From NCBI GenBank assembly GCA_017353825.1, contig JAFMSC010000019.1, forward strand, positions 1 through 20,839: a stretch of 20,839 nt of DNA. The letters are read 5' to 3'. The notes beneath the pieces are model-generated. The model was not told the origin of the DNA, did not search any database, and saw nothing but the letters and a program-made list of their open reading frames with translations. A program made the translations under genes and the position numbers. This document shows positions 1 through 7,426 of this stretch, piece by piece. Position 1 is the stretch's first letter, and every line of letters begins with the position of its first letter. Source of the stretch: Hyphomicrobiaceae bacterium. Its GTDB lineage: Bacteria > Pseudomonadota > Alphaproteobacteria > Rhizobiales > Hyphomicrobiaceae.

Positions 1-418
1 GCGAGCAGCCGGTCAGCCACAGGTCGAATACTGGGTGGGCGAGCGGATTGAGGCCGGGGCTCTCGGCGAACATCCAGCCGGTGAATATGCGCTTCTGGCT
101 GCCATCGAAGAGGAGCTCATCGACCTCGACGAAGGTGGAGGTGCGGGGCGGCTCCTTGGGATCACGCGTGTAGCACGCGCGCGGGGTGATCCTGAGGGTC
201 CTGAAGGCCTCGGTCTTGTTGATCTCGATGGGCAGCTGCTTGACCGCGGCCGTGACCTTGTCGAGCGCGGCGAAGTTGGCGGTCATGTTCTCGATACGCT
301 GGGCCTCGGCGGGCGTCCGGCACAGGGACACCAGCACAACGGCCAAGGCCAGGGCGGCCAAGGGCAGCCACGCCGTACCGCAGCGGTCCAGTCGAAGCGC
401 GCTCCTCAAACAATGCAT
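1..418 (-). CDS. DUF2155 domain secreted protein, C-terminus cut by window edge
   Basis: Function unknown; DUF2155 proteins are small exported alphaproteobacterial proteins usually encoded next to NDUFA12. Read on the minus strand, the frame gives an N-terminal hydrophobic stretch (about residues 17-33) and a signal-peptidase-like site Ala-Glu-Ala before Gln40. The family core follows: TLRITPRACYTRDP, then FVEVDELLFDGS, RIFTGWMFAESPGLNPLAHP and FDLWLTGC. The two cysteines (in RACY and TGC) could pair in the periplasm. About 139 residues are visible and no stop is reached, but the family normally ends within a few residues of the last cysteine. I chose the ATG at 418 because it gives a normal-length signal peptide. 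An in-frame ATG at 490 (just after a stop) is possible but would give a 40-residue lead before cleavage. Neither start has a good ribosome site. It probably forms a unit with NDUFA12 upstream. Confidence 0.8.
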   Translation of the reverse strand, partial: MHCLRSALRLDRCGTAWLPLAALALAVVLVSLCRTPAEAQRIENMTANFAALDKVTAAVKQLPIEINKTEAFRTLRITPRACYTRDPKEPPRTSTFVEVDELLFDGSQKRIFTGWMFAESPGLNPLAHPVFDLWLTGCS

Positions 419-569
419 AGCCAGGGACGCCAATCGAGAAGCAATTTCGTTGCGGGTCGCGCGCGGTTGAGACCGCGTCCGTGGTGCCATACGCAGGGAC
501 GGTCATGGAGCGCCAACATGGAACGCCAAACATGGGCGTCAATGTGGTGGCGCGCCCGCAAAATTGCGC

Positions 570-983
570 CTACTCCGCCCCTTCCGCCGGCGGCCGCCAG
601 GACTGGTAGTCGCCGGTGGCGGCCGGCCGCTTTCCGGTCGCGAGAATGCTGCCTGGAGGCCGGTAGGCCCCTTCGGTGCCGGTCATGTTCATTTGGTGCG
701 CCTTCTCCCAGGGCCACGGCACATACCCGTCCTGGGTCGGCGGCGTATCGACCATATAGTGCAGCCACCCGTGCCACTCGGGCGGGACCTTGGAAGCCTC
801 GGCGAGGTTCTTGTAGATAACCCATCGGCGCGGCACGCCGAGGGGACCGACGCCGCGGCTCTGCACGTAGTAGCGGTTGCCGGCACTGTCGGTACCCACC
901 AGCTTACCCCTGAACGCTGTATAGATCCGGTTGGACCAGGAGTTCCCGCCCCACCAGCTGAATATCTCACTGAAGACGCTCAT
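570..983 (-). CDS. NADH:ubiquinone oxidoreductase NDUFA12-like accessory subunit
   Basis: A 137-residue accessory subunit of respiratory complex I, homologous to mitochondrial NDUFA12 (B17.2). It acts at the cytoplasmic-membrane NADH dehydrogenase as a peripheral assembly or stability factor. The N-terminus MSVFSEIFSWWGGNSW matches the family's Phe/Trp-rich start. The central YYVQSRG, RRWVIYKN and the signature WHGWLHYMVDTPP (about residues 81-93) are diagnostic, followed by a proline-rich C-terminus with YRPPGS and YQSWRPP. The ATG at 983 was preferred over a TTG/GTG-type extension to 1019 because it matches the family start; a purine run (GGGAAG) lies immediately upstream, slightly too close. 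DUF2155 lies downstream on the same strand, a pairing common in alphaproteobacteria. The protein family is the strongest taxonomic clue in the window. Confidence 0.93.
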   Translation of the reverse strand: MSVFSEIFSWWGGNSWSNRIYTAFRGKLVGTDSAGNRYYVQSRGVGPLGVPRRWVIYKNLAEASKVPPEWHGWLHYMVDTPPTQDGYVPWPWEKAHQMNMTGTEGAYRPPGSILATGKRPAATGDYQSWRPPAEGAE

Positions 984-1095
984 GCTTCCCGCATCGCCCG
1001 ATGCCAAGCCCACGCCCACGGCTTATCGCATCGCCGGCGGGGCCTGTCCATGTCCGGTCGGTTGTCTGGTCCGTTGTCAGGTCGATGTCCGTTCA

Positions 1096-1135
1096 GGTCT
1101 CGCCATCTCTCGCCAGGTCTCGCCCATGTCTCGCA
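1096..1135. repeat. Degenerate 10-bp tandem repeat, four units
   Basis: Four consecutive 10-base units (ggtctcgcca, tctctcgcca, ggtctcgccc, atgtctcgca) share the core TCTCGC. The preceding 70 bases are also built of GTCCG/GTCAGG-like words. It lies in the spacer upstream of the minus-strand NDUFA12 gene; no function can be assigned. Confidence 0.65.
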
Positions 1136-1273
1136 GCGCCTGCGGCGAGAGGCACAATGGCCACACTGGCAGGGGATTGGAATAGGGCGTGACTGTCGCC
1201 GCGGTCGATGTGCCGCGCCCATGACACAAGTGTGTGCACAACCGTGCGACGCAAGCACCCCCAAAATTCGGCC

Positions 1274-1312
1274 TTGAAACCAGTAAAGGGTGCGATAGAT
1301 GATCTACATCTA
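1274..1312 (+). promoter_or_regulatory. Candidate nrdJ promoter with overlapping inverted repeat
   Basis: TTGAAA at 1274-1279 and TAGATG at 1296-1301 are 16 bases apart, a fair -35 and weak -10 pair for the housekeeping sigma factor. The -10 candidate is itself the left arm of a perfect inverted repeat, TAGATG-ATCTA-CATCTA (1296-1312), as expected of an operator overlapping a promoter. The spacing to the nrdJ start would give a leader of about 320 bases containing the 1472-1507 hairpin. Both elements are inferred from sequence only. Confidence 0.3.
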
Positions 1313-1471
1313 GTAGCCGGCTCCGCTCGCACCTACAAGATGACGCTGCCTTCGAATCGTCATAGTGTGCATTTCATGGGCGTCGGCCGGCCGGCCTATG
1401 CGCTCTCCAAGACAACGGTGTCGCGCCGCCGCCTGAAACCAACATCGAAGCCTACAAAAAGGCAGGCGCTG

Positions 1472-1507
1472 GACACAAGATGGAGCTGCAGAGCTCCATC
1501 TTGTGTC
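1472..1507 (+). promoter_or_regulatory. Perfect 16-bp inverted repeat / hairpin in nrdJ leader
   Basis: Arms GACACAAGATGGAGCT (1472-1487) and AGCTCCATCTTGTGTC (1492-1507) are exact reverse complements around the 4-base loop GCAG. No T-run follows, so it is not a classical intrinsic terminator. It lies 122 bases before the nrdJ ATG. It could be an RNA structure controlling nrdJ or a double-stranded DNA operator. The outer ends (ACACAAGA and TCTTGTGT) faintly resemble the half-sites of NrdR boxes (ACACWATA / TATWGTGT), but are spaced far apart for that. Confidence 0.7.
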
Positions 1508-1584
1508 GGATGACGTGCGTTAAACTTCTGTGCGCCGCGTGAGTACTGGCATCTACACAAAAGAAACTTCGACCTTGCTTGCGC

Positions 1585-1604
1585 CGTGCGCGTGCCGGCG
1601 CACG
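1585..1604 (+). promoter_or_regulatory. Leader stem-loop just upstream of nrdJ start
   Basis: CGTGCGC (1585-1591) and GCGCACG (1598-1604) pair exactly around a six-base loop. The hairpin ends 24 bases before the nrdJ ATG and about 11 bases before its purine-rich ribosome site, so it could influence translation. GC-rich DNA forms such stems by chance fairly often. Confidence 0.35.
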
Positions 1605-1628
1605 CCAAAACTCACGCGGGGGCAAGAA

Positions 1629-4600
1629 ATGCAGATCAAGCGGCGCTTCACGACAGCGGGCCGGTCACCTTACGAGAAGATCCCGTTCCGTCGCGCCACC
1701 TCGGAGATCAAGAACCCAGATGGCTCGGTGGTGTTCCGACTCGATGGCTTTCTGGTCCCCGAACACTGGAGCCAGGTCGCGGCCGATATCCTTGCCCAGA
1801 AGTATTTCCGCAAGGCCGGGGTGTCCCGCCGCCTGAAGCGCGTCGAGGAGACCCAGGTGCCATCCTGGCTGTGGTGCTCCACGGCCGACGAGCGCCGTCT
1901 GGCTGAACTGCCCGAACACGAGCGCGCCGGCGGCGAGACCGACGCGCGCCAGGTCTTCGACCGCCTTGCCGGCACGTGGACCTACTGGGGCTGGAAGGGT
2001 GGCTATTTCACGAACGAGGACGATGCCCGCGCCTTCTACGACGAACATCGCTACATGCTCGCCATGCAGATGGGCGCGCCCAACAGCCCGCAGTGGTTCA
2101 ACACGGGGCTGCACTGGGCCTACGGGATCGACGGCCCGAGCCAGGGGCACTGGTACGTGGATCCCTGGACCGGCGAGCCTAGTCCCTGCCAATCGGCCTA
2201 CGAACATCCCCAGCCGCACGCCTGCTTCATCCAGTCGATCGAGGACGACCTCGTCAACGAGAACGGGATCATGGATTTGTGGGTGCGCGAGGCGCGCTTG
2301 TTCAAGTACGGCTCCGGCACCGGCTCCAACTTCTCCAAGCTCCGCGCGGAGAACGAGAAGCTGTCGGGCGGCGGCAAGTCGTCGGGCCTCATGAGCTTCC
2401 TTAAGATCGGTGACCGCGCTGCGGGCGCCATCAAGTCCGGCGGCACCACGCGCCGCGCCGCCAAGATGGTGGTCGTCGACATCGACCATCCGGACATCGA
2501 GGCCTACATCGACTGGAAGGTGAAGGAGGAGCAGAAGGTCGCCGCCCTCGTCACCGGCTCCAAGATCTGTGAGCGCCGCCTCAAGGCCATCATGCGGGCC
2601 TGCGTCAACTGCGAGGCTGCCGACGAGGCCTGCTACGACCCCACCAGGAACCCTGCCCTCAAGCGCGCGATCAAGGAGGCGCGGCGCGACCTCGTGCCCG
2701 ACAACTACATCCGACGGGTCATCCAGTTCGCCCGCCAGGGCTACAGGGACATCGACTTTGCCGCGTACGATGCCGACTGGGACAGCGAGGCCTACCTCAC
2801 GGTGTCAGGCCAGAACTCCAACAACTCAGTCCGCGTCACCGACGAGTTCCTGAATGCCGTCATCGCCGACAAGGACTGGGCGCTTACCGCCCGTCTCGAT
2901 GGGCGCCCCGTGAAGACGGTCAAGGCGCGCGAACTATGGGCGAGGATCGGCTACGCGGCCTGGGCCTCGGCCGATCCCGGCATCCAGTTCCACACCACCA
3001 TCAACGACTGGCACACCTGCCCGCAGGCCGGCCCGATCCGGGCATCCAATCCCTGCAGCGAGTATCTCTTCCTCGACGACACGGCCTGCAATCTCGCCTC
3101 GCTGAACCTTATGATGTTTCGGGGCGCGGACAAGCAGTTCGACGTGACAGCCTTCGAGCACGCCTGCCGGCTATGGACTATCGTGCTCGAAATCTCGGTG
3201 ATGATGGCGCAGTTCCCGTCCCGGAGGATCGCCGAGCTGTCCCACCGCTACCGCACCCTAGGTCTCGGCTTTGCCAACATCGGCGGCTGGCTGATGGCGT
3301 CGGGCATCCCCTACGACAGCCCACAGGGCCGCGCCATCTGTGGTGCCATCTCGGCCATCATGACCGGCGCGGCTTACGCCACCTCGGCCGAGATGGCCAA
3401 GGAGCTCGGGCCGTTCCCCGGCTACCAGGCCAATGCCGGTGCCATGCTGCGTGTGGTCCGCAACCACCGCCGCGCGGCCTACGGCTTCAAGGATGGCTAC
3501 GAGAAGCTGGCCATCGCGCCGGTGCCCCTCGATGCCGCCTCCTGCCCCGACGAAAAGCTGATCGCTGCGGCCCGGCGCGCCTGGGACCATGCCATTGCGC
3601 TCGGCCAGGAGCACGGCTACCGCAATGCACAGGCCACGGTGATCGCCCCCACCGGCACCATCGGCCTGGTGATGGACTGCGACACCACCGGCATCGAGCC
3701 CGACTTCGCGCTGGTCAAGTTCAAGAAGCTTGCCGGCGGTGGCTACTTCAAGATCATCAACCAGGCTGTGCCCGAGGCCCTGCGCGGCCTCGGTTACGGT
3801 AAGGCTGAGATCGCCGAGATCGAGGCCTACGCCGTCGGCCATGGTAGTTTGGCGCAAGCACCGGCCATCAATCACACCGTGCTGCGCGCCAAGGGCTTCA
3901 CCGATGAGGCCTTGTGCAAGGTCGACGACGCGCTCAAGACCGCGTTCGACATCTCGTTCGTGTTCAACCGCTGGACCCTTGGCGAGCAGTTCCTCATTGG
4001 TGCGCTGAAGGTGCCGGCCGAAAGGCTCAACGAACCGGGCTTCGATCTGCTCACCCACCTCGGCTTCTCCAAGGCTGACGTCGACGCCGCCAACGAGCAC
4101 GCCTGCGGAGCCATGACGCTGGAAGGGGCGCCGCACCTCGATGATGCGCACCTGCCCGTGTTTGACTGCGCGAGCCCCTGCGGCCGAAGGGGTAAGCGCT
4201 TCCTATCGGTGGAGAGCCACATCCGCATGATGGCCGCGGCGCAGCCGTTCATCTCCGGCGCCATCTCCAAGACCATCAACATGCCGAACGACGCGACTGT
4301 GGAGGACTGCAAGGAAGCCTACATGCTCTCCTGGCGCCTCGCCCTCAAGGCCAACGCGCTCTACCGCGACGGCTCCAAGCTCAGCCAGCCCCTCAACGCG
4401 CAGCTGCTGGCCGACGACGCGGGCGAGGCTGAGGAGGTGGCCGACCAGCTTACCTCCGACAAGCCGATGGTGGCACGCGCGGCGGTGGCTGCGGAGCGCA
4501 TCGTGGAACGCATCGTGGAGCGGGCGCGCGAGCGCGAGAAGCTGCCCAGCCGGCGCAAGGGCTATACTCAGAAAGCCTCCGTCGGCGGCCACAAGGTCTA

Positions 4601-5441
4601 CCTGCGCACCGGCGAGTACGACGACGGGCGCCTCGGCGAGATCTTCATCGACATGCACAAGGAAGGCGCCGCCTTCCGCTCTCTGATGAACAACTTCGCC
4701 ATCGCCATCTCGCTAGGGCTCCAATACGGCGTGCCGTTGGAGGAGTACGTGGACGCCTTCACCTTCACGCGCTTCGAGCCGGCCGGCCTCGTGCAGGGCA
4801 ACGAGACCATCAAGAACGCCACCTCCATCCTCGACTACATCTTCCGGGAGCTGGCGGTCTCCTATCTCGCTCGCAACGATCTGGCACACGTTGATCTGAG
4901 CGAGATCGCCAACACCGGTCTCGGCTCCTCGGAGGAGGCCCTTGAGGAGGGTCGTGACCCGCCGCCGGCCGCCAGGTTTCTGTCGCGTGGCCTCTTGCGC
5001 GGCCAGGAGAACCGCGTGTTCGCCTTGCGCTCCACCTCCAGCGCTGCCGTGGCCGAGGAGCCCGAGGTGCTGGGCCCTGTCGCCTCGCTGCAGCGTGAGG
5101 TGACGACCGCCTTCAGCTCGGAGCGGGCAAAAATGGAATCGGCCGTGGCCGCGCTCACCACGCTACAGCAGGAGCTTTACGCCCTAGAGCAGGAGATGGT
5201 GCCCGCCGCCCGCAAGGCGGATGCCTCGGTGACGGAGATCGCCCGCCAGCTCGCCGACCAGCTTGACGCGCGCGCCAAGGCGCGAGCCGCCAAGGGGAAC
5301 CTGGAGGTCGACCGCGCCGCCGAGGCCCGCATCAAGGGCTACGAGGGCGAGAGCTGCCGCGAGTGCGGGAACTTTACCCTGGTCCGCAACGGCACCTGCC
5401 TCATATGCGACACCTGCGGCGGCACCAGTGGGTGCAGCTAG
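1629..5441 (+). CDS. nrdJ: Adenosylcobalamin-dependent (class II) ribonucleotide reductase
   Basis: Makes deoxyribonucleotides from ribonucleotides with adenosylcobalamin as radical source, without needing oxygen or a second subunit. The 1270-residue product has the alphaproteobacterial NrdJ start (MQIKRRFTTAGRSPYEKI). The first redox cysteine is in HACFIQ (Cys199). The active-site motif NPCSE (Asn474, thiyl-radical Cys476, Glu478) is followed by the partner Cys487 in DTACNLAS. The 476-487 spacing equals that known for class II enzymes. PTGTIGLVMDCDTTGIEPD and the GAAFRSLMNNFAIAIS region follow. The C-terminus has a zinc-ribbon-like tail with Cys pairs (SCRECGN, CLICDTCGG, SGCS) that re-reduces the active site. 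A 70-residue helix-rich linker (about 1151-1222) precedes the tail and looks unusual. The ATG at 1629 follows GGGGGCAAG and matches homologues; a GTG at 1530 would add 33 unsupported residues. Confidence 0.97.
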   Translation: MQIKRRFTTAGRSPYEKIPFRRATSEIKNPDGSVVFRLDGFLVPEHWSQVAADILAQKYFRKAGVSRRLKRVEETQVPSWLWCSTADERRLAELPEHERAGGETDARQVFDRLAGTWTYWGWKGGYFTNEDDARAFYDEHRYMLAMQMGAPNSPQWFNTGLHWAYGIDGPSQGHWYVDPWTGEPSPCQSAYEHPQPHACFIQSIEDDLVNENGIMDLWVREARLFKYGSGTGSNFSKLRAENEKLSGGGKSSGLMSFLKIGDRAAGAIKSGGTTRRAAKMVVVDIDHPDIEAYIDWKVKEEQKVAALVTGSKICERRLKAIMRACVNCEAADEACYDPTRNPALKRAIKEARRDLVPDNYIRRVIQFARQGYRDIDFAAYDADWDSEAYLTVSGQNSNNSVRVTDEFLNAVIADKDWALTARLDGRPVKTVKARELWARIGYAAWASADPGIQFHTTINDWHTCPQAGPIRASNPCSEYLFLDDTACNLASLNLMMFRGADKQFDVTAFEHACRLWTIVLEISVMMAQFPSRRIAELSHRYRTLGLGFANIGGWLMASGIPYDSPQGRAICGAISAIMTGAAYATSAEMAKELGPFPGYQANAGAMLRVVRNHRRAAYGFKDGYEKLAIAPVPLDAASCPDEKLIAAARRAWDHAIALGQEHGYRNAQATVIAPTGTIGLVMDCDTTGIEPDFALVKFKKLAGGGYFKIINQAVPEALRGLGYGKAEIAEIEAYAVGHGSLAQAPAINHTVLRAKGFTDEALCKVDDALKTAFDISFVFNRWTLGEQFLIGALKVPAERLNEPGFDLLTHLGFSKADVDAANEHACGAMTLEGAPHLDDAHLPVFDCASPCGRRGKRFLSVESHIRMMAAAQPFISGAISKTINMPNDATVEDCKEAYMLSWRLALKANALYRDGSKLSQPLNAQLLADDAGEAEEVADQLTSDKPMVARAAVAAERIVERIVERAREREKLPSRRKGYTQKASVGGHKVYLRTGEYDDGRLGEIFIDMHKEGAAFRSLMNNFAIAISLGLQYGVPLEEYVDAFTFTRFEPAGLVQGNETIKNATSILDYIFRELAVSYLARNDLAHVDLSEIANTGLGSSEEALEEGRDPPPAARFLSRGLLRGQENRVFALRSTSSAAVAEEPEVLGPVASLQREVTTAFSSERAKMESAVAALTTLQQELYALEQEMVPAARKADASVTEIARQLADQLDARAKARAAKGNLEVDRAAEARIKGYEGESCRECGNFTLVRNGTCLICDTCGGTSGCS

Positions 5442-5466
5442 AGCAAGCTAGAGCTAGAGCTAGAGC
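5437..5466. repeat. 6-bp tandem repeat spanning the nrdJ stop
   Basis: GCTAGA units occur at 5437, 5447, 5453 and 5459, the first containing the nrdJ stop codon TAG; a 4-base interruption separates the first from the other three. AGCT and CTAG are self-complementary, so the stretch can fold in several registers, but no T-run makes it a terminator. Confidence 0.75.
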
Positions 5467-5821
5467 GTACCCCGCTCGACGTGGCTCGCGGAGGCGGGCG
5501 GTGGCGATGGGGGCTGATCCCGGTCAACCGGAAGGCAATCGTGCACGCGATGGCTGTGTGTCGCGTGCCACACCCAGCAATGTCTTTCCGGTTCCGACCC
5601 CTATGCTTCAGAGCAAGCGCGTGCGTTCAGATCGTGAGACACGCGTGCATACGGATCGCTCGTTCCGCCGACGGCGAGCGCCGGCGTCGTGCCTTGCTTG
5701 CTAGAATGTCCACGCACGGACCCTTTCCTCGAAACGCCATGGGATTTGCGCGGGCGACTGAAGATGTGTGCGTCCTTATAATGGTCAGGCGCGAGAACAA
5801 GCGGCTGGGTGCATAGCGTCC

Positions 5822-5875
5822 GGCCTCGCATTTGGTCGCTTCGCTCCCGGCCTTGCCCTCGGTCGCTTCTCTCCC
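5822..5875. repeat. Imperfect 27-bp direct tandem duplication
   Basis: Two adjacent 27-base units (5822-5848 and 5849-5875) share GGCCT at the left and GGTCGCTTCKCTCCC at the right, with four differences between. The second unit runs into the REP-like palindrome. Confidence 0.75.
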
Positions 5876-5893
5876 CGCGGCGCCGGGGTGACG
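5873..5893 (-). repeat. REP-like palindromic element
   Basis: CCCCG (5873-5877) and CGGGG (5884-5888) pair around a six-base GC loop. Read on the minus strand the element begins CGTCACCCC and ends GCGGGGAG. This closely matches the second element at 13444-13466, which begins CGTCATCCC and ends GCGGGGAC. Such GTCAYCCC...GCGGGGA palindromes are frequent intergenic repeats in alphaproteobacteria. Genome copy number was not checked. Confidence 0.45.
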
Positions 5894-5943
5894 AAATATA
5901 GCCTGGTCGGTACCAGCCAGATGCGCCTCTCCAGGCTCCGCCT

Positions 5944-5971
5944 TTCTTAACCGGGGCGCTCACACTATAGT
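5944..5971 (+). promoter_or_regulatory. Candidate promoter for the TctC-like gene
   Basis: TATAGT at 5966-5971 matches five of six bases of a -10 box. The best -35 at proper distance (TTCTTA, 5944-5949, 16-base spacing) is weak. A start near 5978 would leave a leader of about 32 bases. Confidence 0.35.
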
Positions 5972-6009
5972 CAGCCTCAAGCGACAAAGATTGATTGTGA
6001 GGTTGGCCC

Positions 6010-6978
6010 ATGAGACGGTTGTTGCTAACCGCGATCGCGCTCGCTTTATGCGCGGTTGCCAGCGTCGGCGTGCAGGCGCAGACCTACCCGTCCCGCCCCG
6101 TTACCATCATCGTGCCGTTCCCGCCAGGCGGATCGACCGACGCCGCAGCACGCATCATGGCCGAGGGCATGCGGCCGATCCTGAGGCGGCCGGTGGTGAT
6201 CGAGAACGTCGCCGGCGGCAGCGGGCTCGCCGGGGTCGAGCGGCTCGTACGCGCCGCGCCCGACGGCTACACCATCGACATCGGCCAGTGGGACACCCAC
6301 GTCGGTAGCATCATCTACAACATCGCCTACGACTTGGAGAAGGACTTCACGCCGATCGGTCTGATCTCGGTCAATCCGCAGCTGCTGCTCGCCCGCAAGA
6401 CGCTTGAGCCGTCCGATCTCAAGGGGCTTGTCGCCTGGATGAAGGCGAACCCCGGCAAGGGCATGTACGCTAACCAGAATGCCGCGGCGCGGGTGGCCGG
6501 CCTCCTGCTGCAGAAGGCGACCGGCACGGAGTTTCAGTACGTGCCCTACCAGGGCGCTGCCCCGGCCATGATCGATCTTGTTGCCGGCAAGATCGACCTC
6601 CTGGTGGTCCAGGCTGCTGCCGCACTCCCCCAGATGCGGGCGGGGAGCGTCAAGGCGATCGCCAACCTGTCGCCGCAGCGCTCGGCCGCCATCCCCAACA
6701 TCCCGACCACGGGGGAAGGCGGCGTGCCCGGTTTCTACATGACCGGCTGGTTCGGGTTTTTTGCCCCCAAGGCGACGCCGCGCACCGCGATCGGGAAATT
6801 GAACGCCGCGATGGTGCAGGTGCTGGCCAACCCGAAAACGCGAACGCGCTTCGCCGAACTGGGCCTTGATGTGGCACCCAGGTCCCTGCAGACGCCCGAG
6901 GGATTGGCGGCTTTTCACAAGGTGGAAATGGAAGCGTGGTGGCCAATCATCAGGGCGGCTGGAATCACGACGCAATGA
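6010..6978 (+). CDS. Tripartite tricarboxylate transporter-type (Bug/TctC) periplasmic binding protein
   Basis: A 322-residue periplasmic receptor of the Bug (TctC) family, which binds small organic anions such as carboxylates and delivers them to a TctAB membrane pair. A signal peptide (hydrophobic residues about 4-20, cleavage near Val-Gln-Ala before Gln23) is followed by the family start TYPSRPVTIIVPFPPGGSTD, then VVIENVAGGSGLAG, the YVPYQGAAPAMIDLVAGKID segment and GWFGFFAPKATP. The length is normal. A GAGG ribosome site seven bases before the ATG supports the start. No TctA or TctB genes lie nearby, so it is an orphan receptor, which is common for this much-amplified family. The ligand cannot be predicted. 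Confidence 0.93.
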   Translation: MRRLLLTAIALALCAVASVGVQAQTYPSRPVTIIVPFPPGGSTDAAARIMAEGMRPILRRPVVIENVAGGSGLAGVERLVRAAPDGYTIDIGQWDTHVGSIIYNIAYDLEKDFTPIGLISVNPQLLLARKTLEPSDLKGLVAWMKANPGKGMYANQNAAARVAGLLLQKATGTEFQYVPYQGAAPAMIDLVAGKIDLLVVQAAAALPQMRAGSVKAIANLSPQRSAAIPNIPTTGEGGVPGFYMTGWFGFFAPKATPRTAIGKLNAAMVQVLANPKTRTRFAELGLDVAPRSLQTPEGLAAFHKVEMEAWWPIIRAAGITTQ

Positions 6979-6998
6979 ACCGTGTCGCACCATTGACG

Positions 6999-7029
6999 CA
7001 TTGACGTTAATGTCTGTGACAATTATGCG
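6999..7029 (+). promoter_or_regulatory. Candidate promoter with palindrome upstream of small gene
   Basis: TTGACG (7001-7006) is a good -35 box; TATGCG (7024-7029) lies 17 bases on and is a partial -10. The -35 sits inside CATTGACGTTAATG (6999-7012), a palindrome with one mismatched pair, so a repressor or activator site is possible. It precedes the small gene at 7118. Confidence 0.35.
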
Positions 7030-7117
7030 ATGCGCACGTCGGCACCCGCCGGCCGGTCGGCGCCACGTATTGGCTCGCGCTGAAAATTCGCAGGTTCGGA
7101 TCTCGCAAGGGTGGTCC

Positions 7118-7333
7118 ATGGAGCCGTCGAATTACGAGCTTGTCCGCTATCCATCAGGCCAGTTCGTCATCACCCGGGTTGCCATGACCGCCAACGGCGT
7201 CCCGTGCTCGGGCCCGCGCGATGTTGTGGGTGCCTACACCAGCGAGCAGGAAGCGCAGAGCGCGCTTGACCGCCTGTCGAGCGTCAGCCCGCAGCCCGCG
7301 GTCGACGCATCGGCCACCGCCCAGCGGGGCTGA
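7118..7333 (+). CDS. Hypothetical 71-residue protein
   Basis: I do not recognise this protein. It begins MEPSNYELVRYPSGQFVITR and has a hydrophilic, probably beta-strand-rich first half followed by a helical AYTSEQEAQSALDRLSSV segment and a low-complexity Ala/Ser/Pro tail. No signal peptide or membrane segment is visible; there is a single cysteine. The ATG is preceded by AAGGGTGG five bases upstream, a reasonable ribosome site, and by a candidate promoter at 7001-7029, which together make it more credible than the neighbouring chance frames. It could be co-transcribed with the next gene (93-base gap). Confidence 0.55.
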   Translation: MEPSNYELVRYPSGQFVITRVAMTANGVPCSGPRDVVGAYTSEQEAQSALDRLSSVSPQPAVDASATAQRG

Positions 7334-7426
7334 TGGCGCTACCGGCGCTGCATGCGCCCTGGACGCACCACGAGTTTGCCCAACGAATCAGTTGTGGGTC
7401 TCTCGCCAACCACGCGAGTGACACCC

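Larger units (their letters stand above)
984..1628. other. Spacer between NDUFA12 and nrdJ
   Basis: A 645-base gene-free stretch between divergent genes. It holds a degenerate 10-bp repeat (1096-1135), a candidate promoter with an overlapping inverted repeat (1274-1312), a 16-bp perfect hairpin (1472-1507) and a leader stem-loop just before nrdJ (1585-1604). Short frames here resemble no family I know and have no good ribosome sites. I did not recognise a cobalamin riboswitch. Confidence 0.6.
5442..6009. other. Spacer between nrdJ and tctC-like gene
   Basis: About 570 bases with no convincing gene. It contains GCTAGA repeats at its left end, a 27-bp direct repeat (5822-5875) running into a REP-like palindrome (5873-5893), and a TATAGT box before the next gene. 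Small frames crossing it lack recognisable similarity and good ribosome sites. No tRNA or known small RNA was recognised. Confidence 0.6.

Noticed and set aside
35..820. Plus-strand open frame across DUF2155 and NDUFA12
   Set aside because: Antisense to two genes whose minus-strand products carry clear family motifs.
1472..1507. Intrinsic terminator
   Set aside because: Perfect stem but no following T-run, and no gene ends just upstream on the plus strand.
984..1628. Cobalamin riboswitch in front of nrdJ
   Set aside because: Expected from the enzyme's cofactor, but I could not find the conserved B12-box core; a covariance-model search would settle it.
1530..1628. GTG start for nrdJ 33 codons upstream
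   Set aside because: The extra residues do not match the NrdJ family, the stretch contains a leader stem-loop, and the ATG at 1629 has a better ribosome site.
3258..4151. Minus-strand open frame inside nrdJ
   Set aside because: Shadow of the nrdJ coding frame; no independent start signals or family similarity.
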